From contig JAABOA010000060.1 of assembly GCA_015680635.1 (NCBI GenBank), positions 1 through 29,371 on the forward strand: a stretch of 29,371 nucleotides of DNA, in the 5' to 3' direction. Below, piece by piece: positions 10,640-17,915 of the stretch (its first letter is position 1; each line of letters starts with the position of its first letter). Position numbers and translations under genes: made by a program. The notes under the pieces are model-generated. The model was not told the origin of the DNA. It made no database searches and was given only the letters and a program-made list of their open reading frames with translations. The DNA is from Lunasporangiospora selenospora (lineage: Eukaryota > Mortierellomycota > Mortierellomycetes > Mortierellales > Mortierellaceae).

Positions 10640-12430
10640 CACTCTATACTCAATAAAATGTCCCGATGGATGAACATGTTACTGCAGAGAATGAGGCATA
10701 ATTTTCAGGTACTGTCACAGCACCCGATCTTCAAAACTCCAATCTCCATCGACGACTTGCCTGATGAGAAGAGGAAACTCAAAGCAACACATGACCTCAC
10801 TGATGTCTTTGAAGTGTAACCGCCCAAGAAAACAATTCACATTCTTGTCCAGCGCCCGTCAGGTAATGCCACATGTCGTGCTCTCAATGCCCTTTGCATT
10901 TGACCATGGCCATAATGCCAACCCTATTTTCTCTCGATTATTGTCATGCTCGTGCGTAGTCATTGCATCCAACAAGCGAAAATGGCTTTTCTCAGAGCAG
11001 GATGGACGATCTGTCAGACCAAGGCTAGCAAAAGTGCCTTATGACAGCTGCCTCGCTGGTCTTCAACAAACAGGACTTTCAAGATTTCCTCTGAATGACA
11101 AACAAAACTTTGAGACAACCCGTGCAGACCCACGATATGCCTAATTCGAACATATCTGAACTGGAGTCGTTTCGAGAAAATGTGTTATTATTTCTCAGCA
11201 CTCTCGCCCACCTTCATGGAGTTGAGCACAAGCATAACTACAAGGCACATTTCCAAGTACATCCAGTCCCACCGTTTGATCATTTTCAATCGATCCATTT
11301 CCAATACTAAACTGACCTCCTATCTCTCTTTAGAACCTTGACGTAGACCGAGATGTAGACTATGAAACAGTCAAGTCTGGGTAGTACCTGATTCTAACCT
11401 TTGATTTCTCAACTGTCAACCGATCTCCTGGCATTGAAGCGGTTAAAGTGAGCCTCGACGACATGCTCAACAACGGCGTCCATGTCTTCTACAGAAAGTA
11501 CGCACCCTATCTCGGGACGACCACAAGCGACCAACTGATTGAAAAGAGAGTGTCGCCACTGCTGTGTCTCTGACTTTGTTAGCTTGGTTAATGAGGCCCT
11601 TGATGCTGTCAGAGAAGAGGATGATCCACTTTACGGTGTGAAAGGGGTAGGTGCTTGAAAAGTGCACTCTGTCTTGGCTGATGGTACGCATAACAATCAT
11701 GATTCTCTTTGTCCATTGTTAGATCTATCTCTTAGCGGACGAATATGATGCTTTCAGCAACGGGTTTCTGAATCCTGATGATTTTAGACCATGGGATTAC
11801 CTCCGTACCAGAGCCACTTCCTTGCTCAAAGGCTTTTGGGCGACAGTGAAGTCAAGGCTTGGCCTGCGAAATATTACGAAATGATTTATCACAGGCGTAT
11901 TACCGCTCTCAATGGCTGACTATACTAGTGGGTTCAATGTTGCGACTTATGTTTCCTGGCACCACCAGCTGTTTAGTCTTTGTGATCTTACGAAGGAGGA
12001 TGTCTTTGCCGCTTTGAGTCTGCCTGGTGTCTGCAAGTCTGAAGATGAGATCCAGGCACATTTTAAGACTATGAAGGTCTACTACAACGGCTACAACTTT
12101 GCCGAATTGAGGAAGGTCCCACATGTTTTCAACACCAACACCTGCTTGAAATATCTGCAGGTAAGCTATTCTACCTGTTTGGCATGGTTCAGTTTCGATG
12201 ATAGGTGGAATACTCACCACCTTAGTTGCCTCCGTTATTTCTTTGTGTCAGGGCCTGATCAGAGGCACACCCATCAACCCATCCGTCGAGTCTGGGCGAC
12301 TCAGAGTCCTAGACTTAGTACAAGCCACAGGAGGTTGGCGGTCAGCACCGTCCCTACCCTTTTTATTCCTCGAAGATAGCTTAATAAAACTACATCTCTA
12401 TCTTGTTGACTTACTCTGACCCTGACAGGC
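10640..12430 (+). pseudogene. Degenerate Crinkler-like / AAA-ATPase-like effector gene
   Basis: Several fragments, in more than one frame, resemble the fungal Crinkler (CRN) family fused to the AAA-ATPase-like (DUF1703/PF09820-type) domain. Around 10740-10858 is the CRN header end: KLKATHDLTDVFEV, then an in-frame TAA (10817-10819), then PPKKTIHILVQRP. Around 11160-11230 is a frameshifted P-loop region in which the usual RRFGK-S/T motif is destroyed. At 11334-11540 NLDVDRDVDYETV is followed by an in-frame TAG (11382-11384), then YLILTFDFSTVNRSP and FYRKYAPYLG. Around 11722-11800 IYLLADEYDAF (Walker-B-like) follows a ttag acceptor. At about 11912-12160 comes SGFNVATYVSWHHQLFSLC and YYNGYNFAELRKVPHVFNTNTCLKYLQ. 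The N-terminal start and the C-terminal nuclease-like part are not identifiable. At least two stops and one frameshift make it non-functional as it stands. In related fungi such proteins are putative secreted or nuclear effectors. Confidence 0.8.
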
Positions 12431-12553
12431 CCCTGGCCACCACGGAGGGCTTCATGTTTGGGAAGTAGAAAGAGTCTGCTTAAACACCTTGGCAATAAAA
12501 AAATGAGGGAAGAATCTTATGTAAAGTAAAGAGAGAGAGAGGTGAATATCTGT
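12431..12553. other. Spacer with short (GA)n run
   Basis: AT/GA-rich spacer between the end of the recognisable Crinkler relic and the left inverted repeat, with a short (GA)n run at about 12529-12541. No gene seen. Confidence 0.5.
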
Positions 12554-12562
12554 TGTCGGACA
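12554..12562 (+). repeat. Left inverted repeat TGTCGGACA
   Basis: A nine-base inverted repeat whose partner lies at 13581-13589. A second motif, GAAACTGTCCGA (12584-12595), lies just inside it, and the same 12-mer recurs in direct orientation at 13576-13587. Confidence 0.6.
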
Positions 12563-12792
12563 CCGCTCTGAAGGGTTAACTCAGAAACTGTCCGAATGAC
12601 CTTATGGCAATCCTTTCAGTCTCCACAAGGAGTGGGGGCATATTTGAATATTTTGAAAACAGAGTAATACAGATGGTTAGCATGCTGTCTCAGCCCATCA
12701 AGCTGATTGTGTATCTGAATAGTTTTCAGTGGGAAACAGAACGTACAGCGATCTAGTAAAAATCATTCGGATAGTTTTTGAGTTCACTGAAT

Positions 12793-13170
12793 GGCTTAAT
12801 CTCAGCAGATCGACGCAACAGATCGTCTCCACTGCTTACAATACCACGTTGTTTAAAAGTCATCTGCAATGGATTTATCTCTTCCAATATTTGAAATTAG
12901 CATGTACAAGGACACAGGCAGCCTTTCCGCTACCCATGCGATCTTGACTAATATGGTTCAGGGGCCAAAGCCCTATTCTTACTCAACTAAGTATCGGAAA
13001 AGGCTGTAATCATCGTGTTAGAGCACGGATTCTGACTTAGAGGCGTTCAGCCATAATCCAGCGGGTGATAGCTTCGGGCCATTACCTGCTCAGGTAGGCC
13101 CAAATACCAAATATCCGAATGAACGGTTCCTCTCGTACTAAGTTCAAATACTATTACAACAACACTTCAT

Positions 13171-13218
<48 letters not shown>

Positions 13219-13333
13219 ATTCCCTATAAGTGGGTGAACAATCCAACACCGCTTCAGTATGATATGAGGAGCCGACATCGAAGGATCAAAAAGCAACGTC
13301 GCAGTGAACGCTTGGCGGCCACAAGCCAGTTTA
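12793..13333 (-). pseudogene. 28S rRNA 3'-terminal fragment (rRNA pseudogene)
   Basis: Read on the minus strand, this is the last ~540 nt of large-subunit rRNA. It begins inside the ACTGGCTTGTGGC segment (13333 end) and contains the GTGAGACAGGTTAGTTTTAC block. It then has the sarcin-ricin loop AGTACGAGAGGAACCG, the CCGCTGGATTATGGCTGAAC and CTCTAAGTCAGAATC blocks, and ends exactly at the conserved 3' terminus CTGCTGAGATTAAGCC (12793). It is decayed: the conserved stretch between caatccaac and gcttc near 13250 is shortened, and CCTATTAGTGGG reads CTTATAGGG-like on this strand. The break at 13333 is abrupt, and no oligo(A) follows the 3' end. It is therefore a dispersed partial copy, not a working rDNA unit. 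Confidence 0.93.
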
Positions 13334-13390
13334 TTCATCAATGAGCAGCGAGATTGGTTATCTGTATTTCCAAGCAAAATAAATCTGAAT

Positions 13391-13513
13391 GAGACATGTG
13401 CCTGGAAATATGCAGCATACGCCTTGGGATGTGCCTGGGATGTGCTTGGGATATGCAGCATGTGCTTCAAAATGTGCTGCAGATGTGCTTTGAAATTTGT
13501 GGCACGTGCTGGA
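13391..13513 (+). repeat. Degenerate ~11-bp minisatellite
   Basis: About ten units of 9-12 bp follow the pattern ctNNNNatgtg. The clearest are three consecutive 11-mers at 13423-13433, 13434-13444 and 13445-13455 (cttgggatgtg, cctgggatgtg, cttgggatatg). On the minus strand the array reads cacatcccaag-like, so spurious His/Ala/Gln-rich frames appear. It lies between the 28S fragment and the right inverted repeat. Confidence 0.75.
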
Positions 13514-13564
13514 AAGGCCACAAAATCGTGCCTCATTCTCTACAGCACAAATCTCTGCATTTCA

Positions 13565-13589
13565 CGGACAGTCCTGAAACTGTCCGACA
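13565..13589 (+). repeat. Right inverted repeat with hairpin
   Basis: CGGACAGT, a six-base loop and ACTGTCCG give a perfect 8-bp stem at 13565-13586. The outermost TGTCCGACA (13581-13589) is the inverted partner of 12554-12562. The CCZ1 start codon lies only 49 bases further on. Confidence 0.6.
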
Positions 13590-13638
13590 TCACTTGACGC
13601 CGCAACTCCAATCTTGAACTCGACAGCCTCCTCTTCTA

Positions 13639-16343
13639 ATGTATGGTTCATCCTCGATTTCGTCTCCAACAGCGGCCAATCTCGCGTCACCTAGACCAAC
13701 CCATTCATCCTCACCTTCATCTGGGACAGCCACATCGTCAGGGCCGTCCGTGACTCCACCAACACTTGGTTACTTTAGCGTCTACAATCCCGACTTTGGA
13801 CCAACAGACGAAACACAGCATGAGCAGTTGCTTTATTATGTAGCGCGAAAGACCGTGTCGATCGACGCCAAGATGCGCAACATTGGACTTGCTCAGGGCC
13901 TGGTCAACTTTGCACGGTAGGGAGGCAGAAAAAAAATATAGAATGTACCATCCAACAACAACCTTACCTTCAAATGTTTTTTTTTTTTTTTTTTTTTTAA
14001 TTTTTGTTTTCAAGAAAAATGGTTGCATGGGGGTACCTCTTGGAGCGAGATGCATTGCTCATGGAGATACATCATTGTCTAGAATGAGTGCCTCTGACCC
14101 AACTGTACCAATGTCTTTTTCTATTCAGGATATTCTCTCCTAATGGACCATGCGACAATGTACATTCGCAAAAGAACAGAATGGTGTTCTATGAAGCCGA
14201 ACCAGGATATTGGCTCCACATGGTATGTAAAGGTCGGTCTTGATTCTCTTTCTCACTGTCACTTCTCCTTGAAGGTTCAAACGGTTTAACAGGATCAACG
14301 GATGCCCTGGTTTCTTTAATCGATTCACTTATTAGAGCATTGAGCTCGGCACCATCAAACGAGCTGTGAAGGGCTCGGACGGGAAACAAAAGATCATCAC
14401 CGAGTACCTGGAACACGACATCCACGATACAGTCGTCTCTGCGCTGTTGAGACAGGCCTATGCTATGTTCCAAGTCGCCCATGGAACCATGGACGGTATT
14501 GTGAACGCACACGATGGAAACACTCGTCCTCTTCAGAAACGACTAGAAGAGTTTTTCGAACCTTGGGTCCTGGGCTGGGATTTTGAAAAGTCAATGACCT
14601 TGGAAAGAGCTCTAGACGGGATCAGCTATTTGCCCTTGTCGAGACAGAGTTATGTGGGTGTCCACAGGGTCTTGAAGAGTATCAAGGAGAAATATGAAAA
14701 CCTGTTCAGCCACACCATGGTGACCTATGAGGACCAATTGGTATCAAGTGATATTCGAGAGACGGATGTGAGGGCTGTGTGGAAGCAGGTTGTGTTGTTG
14801 ACTGGGTACGAGGGTGCAAGTTTGAGTGCTTCTGCAGGAGATCGGAAAGAAGAAGAAGAGGCTCGTAAACGAAAGGTAAGTTAATGGTATCGGACAAATT
14901 TACCATTCTTTGACTTGTTGGGCAAAGAGCATAAGGGGGAGGAGGAAGAAGCGGTAAAAGACGACGACTAACTGAGCAGGAACTCATTCATGATAGACAT
15001 CAACCTTCAAATTTGGTAAATCTTGGTCCAATGCCAACATCTTTGGCTTTTACAGATCGTCATCGTCCGCATCGACTCCACCATCGACTCCACCACTAAG
15101 ACCATCGTCCCGTGTCAGCTCTCCAGTTCCCTCGATCAGGAGTGTGGACGGAGTGATCTCTACAGGAAGCGTTAACCCTGGATCCAGCCCTAATCCCTCT
15201 GGAGAGTCTGAAATTATTTTAACCAGCGGAGGTGATGCGCAAGTGAATCCTCTGTGGTTTGGCGAGTTTATTGCTAGTGAAGATGTTGATGAGCACTATA
15301 GTGTGATTTTCAAGGTAATGCAAAAAGAGATATGTCTTTGGGGATTATTATTTTTTATCCTATAGGCAGTTTTCTTTATCCTCCTTTCTTGTTCAAAGCC
15401 AATAGCGTGTTGATACTTGGTGGTCTACCACAGCATTGACAACTAATTTATGAAATCGGTTGTTTCAAAAAATTCCTATTAGCACAAGAGCGGACTGAAC
15501 TTTTGCTTTTTTGCACCGGTCCAAAGCATTGACGCACATAGACTTTTTGAGGAGGTACCGGATCAATTCACACGGGAACTGGAAGAGTTTTTAGCCAGCT
15601 TGACCATGGATCCACCCCCACTCCTGGACCCAGTTGATACGGTGACTGTCAGTCGATCATTGTTGGAGGATATTTCAAAGCAAGTTCAAAAGGACTCATA
15701 TATGGCTCGAACATTGGCAGGGTCTGTAGCCAGTGATAAAGAGATCCGGTTCCTGTACTTTAACAAGATGAATCTTGCCATCAAAGCACAGCTCAACTCG
15801 ACCACCGGCAAGGGAGCAGTTGTAATGGGACCAGATGTTGCACTATCATTACTGGATATCAAACAAGACTTTGACCGGTAAATATTACCTTTTGCTGAGA
15901 TTCTTATCTTTGCCCCCCCCCCCCTCCCACTCTTGCTGTACTTTTTTTGCTGACCATCTCCACCATGTTGATCATGCGAGTAGAATGCCAGAGGCAACAG
16001 AAATCTCGTCACGCTCACAATCCAACTATTGGATTGTCGGCAAACGGTTTGAAGACCGAGAAGTGTACATGATTGTGTCGCGCAAGGACAGTACATTAGT
16101 GCAGGTCGAAGGTAATGACTCTCTTTGTTATGCTACAAGCATGCTATTTGAAACGACCTTTCACTCCCCTCGAATCCACATGTACCTTTCACTAACCGCA
16201 ATTCAATATTCAATTTGCTCGTGCCACCCAACAACTAAAACACCAACATAGATGAAGTTCGCAAGTTGACGGCTCTGTACTTTAACAACAACCCGTTGTT
16301 AGCTACTTCGACTACACCATCCATGTCGCCCAATGTTTCATGA
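13639..16343 (+). CDS. CCZ1: Vacuolar fusion protein CCZ1 (Rab7 GEF subunit)
   Basis: CCZ1 pairs with MON1 as the exchange factor that loads Rab7/Ypt7 on late endosomes, autophagosomes and vacuoles. Proposed exons are 13639-13916, 14129-14222, 14336-14875, 14928-14953, 15056-15314, 15483-15877, 15984-16111 and 16252-16343 (603 residues). After a ~42-residue Ser/Pro-rich leader comes the first longin domain, YFSVYNPDFGPTDETQHEQLLYY and MRNIGLAQGLVNFAR, then FSPNGPCDNVHSQKNRMVFYEAEPGYWL. These are close to the animal CCZ1 pattern (SPTKP...HTQKNRQFFNEPE...FW). The middle has GISYLPLSRQSYV. The C-terminal longins include FLYFNKMNLAIKAQ and SNYWIVGKRFEDREVYMIV. A Ser-rich linker in exons 4-5 is fungal-type. 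The 26-nt exon 4 is inferred from phase. Its promoter would fall inside the neighbouring rRNA-bearing element. Confidence 0.93.
13978..13998 (+). repeat. T21 homopolymer in CCZ1 intron 1
   Basis: A run of 21 thymines lies in the first CCZ1 intron, about 130 nt before its acceptor at 14127-14128. It is likely length-variable; a similar T24 tract occurs in VPS35. Confidence 0.9.
15914..15926 (+). repeat. Poly-C tract in CCZ1 intron 6
   Basis: A run of about a dozen cytosines, broken by one T, lies in the intron between 15878 and 15983. It is upstream of the tag acceptor and probably belongs to the pyrimidine tract. Confidence 0.8.
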
Positions 16344-16503
16344 GCCCTTGCCCTTTCTTATTGATCAACGAAAATAATTCAGAATGTTGGTAAATACAAG
16401 CATTAAAGAAACGTAAAAAAATGGATGAATGCTTCTCGAATTTTATTATGCGCTTATGTTACAGTGGGAGGATGGGAGGATGACGAGGGAAGAAAGGGCT
16501 AGC

Positions 16504-17406
16504 TCAAGTATGTCGGATGTTTGCATTTCCATGGTGTTGGTGGAGTGTAGACGGGCTGTTGTACAGGTCCTCCAACAACGCAGGGTTGACTCGACGTGGA
16601 CGAGGCCTTCTCTCCAGAGCCGGGATGGATTCAGATTGCAACTGTAGAAGAGAGTTCACTCGGTCCCAGTCCGATGGGTCGTAGAATCCGTCGACCAAGG
16701 AAGCAACTTCTCTCGTGGATGTAATACAATGTTGTGAGCGCTCTGTTCTGGTGTCTTCAGGTCCTGGGTCTGCGGACCGACATCTTCGATTATGATGGTG
16801 GTGATACTGATGCTGAGAAAGGTGGACGCGATGGACGGCCCGGAGAGGTAGTTTAATCGGAGATTTTTCATAGTCCATTTCGTCGCGACTAGGTCCACCA
16901 CTCACCCGAGGACTCGGAGACCGGGACCGTGAGAGATCCACCCGGTAGCTTTCTAAAAAGTCGGCACAAAGTCTCTCTCGACCCCGACTCGACTCGTAGC
17001 TTTGGGTGCATTGCCATTCCGAGATTGCATTCAGTTTACGGGTGAGGGTTTGCGCACAGACAGGCTGCCGCCGCCGCTCAGATGTGTTCTCAGACCCTGG
17101 CAAGTTGTTTTCAAGTCTAGGCGAAGGGCTGCCAGAAGGTGAGGCGGAGGTTCTTGAGTGTTGGAGGGATCTTCGTTCAAGGCTCATCGCGCTCTGGTTA
17201 GACGCATTTGACCGACCACTGTGCCTCCGGCGGCACGGAGTGCGAAAAAGGCGATCGACCGAGTCGTCGGCCTGCTCGTGGAAATGGAGATGGTTATAGC
17301 GTTCGAACCGCAACTTTGACGAAGTGCCAAAGGCTGGAGAGGTGGCTGCAGCTGTAGCAACAGCAGCGCATGGGGGAGGTTGGATCGATGGGGTAGATGA
17401 AGGCAT
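16504..17406 (-). CDS. Orphan Arg/Ser-rich protein
   Basis: I do not recognise a family. The 300-residue product (from MPSSTPSIQPPP) is rich in Ser, Arg, Pro and His. It contains SRSRSPSPR-type stretches, a histidine run (HQYHHHHN) and a more ordered C-terminal third, with EVASLVDGFYDPSDWDRVNSLL and PRRVNPALLEDLYNSP. No signal peptide or membrane helix is present with this start. The open frame extends to an upstream ATG at 17532, but a TATAAA-type box (tataaaag on the minus strand, about 17535-17542) sits only a few bases before that ATG. Transcription should therefore begin downstream of it, which makes 17406 the better start. It is convergent with CCZ1, with 160 bp between stop codons. Confidence 0.6.
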   Translation of the reverse strand: MPSSTPSIQPPPCAAVATAAATSPAFGTSSKLRFERYNHLHFHEQADDSVDRLFRTPCRRRHSGRSNASNQSAMSLERRSLQHSRTSASPSGSPSPRLENNLPGSENTSERRRQPVCAQTLTRKLNAISEWQCTQSYESSRGRERLCADFLESYRVDLSRSRSPSPRVSGGPSRDEMDYEKSPIKLPLRAVHRVHLSQHQYHHHHNRRCRSADPGPEDTRTERSQHCITSTREVASLVDGFYDPSDWDRVNSLLQLQSESIPALERRPRPRRVNPALLEDLYNSPSTLHQHHGNANIRHT

Positions 17407-17534
17407 TATAGAGAGGAGTAGGCCACAGGCCAAGAGGTAGGGAGATCTGGGGGAGAGGGAGGAAGAAGAAAGGCTATTTATCTGGAGAGAAAGGGTCTGA
17501 ACGAATGGCAGGGAGAGTAGAAGCTGAGGCATGC

Positions 17535-17543
17535 TTTTATATT
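17535..17543 (-). promoter_or_regulatory. TATA box of the 16504-17406 gene
   Basis: The minus strand reads gaatataaaagc here. The box lies about 130 bases upstream of the favoured ATG at 17406, and only about 3-5 bases upstream of the first in-frame ATG (17532), which argues against that upstream start. Confidence 0.5.
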
Positions 17544-17915
17544 CGCAATTGGGCTGTGCCCCCCTCTCCCTCTACGCCCCTTGGCAGTGCAGTTGGCAGA
17601 AGCTGCGTCAGGCCCACTTGACTACCCAAAGCCATTCTTTTGTGTTACACACTGTTAAATATAAACTCACTCACATAGGTAGGTTCAATCTACCAACAAC
17701 GCTCATTAAACATCTCCCCTGAGTGGTAATATGTCATGCTACAGCAGCTAAGCATGGGATTTACAGAAAGATGGAAGGGGCGAAGCCATGTCCTGTGATA
17801 GTGTAGGTAATGGAGTGGCGCTAGGCGTGTTCGACACGTTTGTGGAGAAGTGACAGATGTGTGGAGGCGAAGTTTGGTAGTTTGTATTGAAAATAAAGGG
17901 CGTGTAAATTATTCT
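17544..17915. other. Intergenic, no gene seen
   Basis: This lies between the promoter of the Arg/Ser-rich gene and the 3' end of the FAD monooxygenase. It holds a C-rich block (about 17557-17582) and otherwise unremarkable AT-balanced sequence. A 63-codon open frame at 17531-17722 has no support. Confidence 0.5.

Larger units (their letters stand above)
12554..13589. mobile_element. Putative composite element bounded by 9-bp inverted repeats
   Basis: TGTCGGACA at 12554-12562 is matched by its exact reverse complement TGTCCGACA at 13581-13589. Each end also carries a second subterminal copy of ACTGTCCG in matching orientation (12588-12595 on +; on the minus strand of the right end, rc of 13565-13572). 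The right end can fold into an 8-bp hairpin (CGGACAGT, six-base loop, ACTGTCCG; 13565-13586). The ~1036-bp interval holds the 28S rRNA fragment and a minisatellite, and no transposase frame. I could not find a target-site duplication, so a mobile origin is inferred from the symmetric ends only. Confidence 0.35.

Noticed and set aside
13204-13536. 110-codon minus-strand frame with His/Ala/Gln repeats
   Set aside because: Its repetitive half is the 11-bp minisatellite and the rest is 28S rRNA fragment, so it is not a protein gene.
12584-13587. Direct 12-mer GAAACTGTCCGA at 12584-12595 and 13576-13587 as a target-site duplication
   Set aside because: Both copies lie inside or across the inverted-repeat ends rather than outside them, so they are better read as end motifs of the element.
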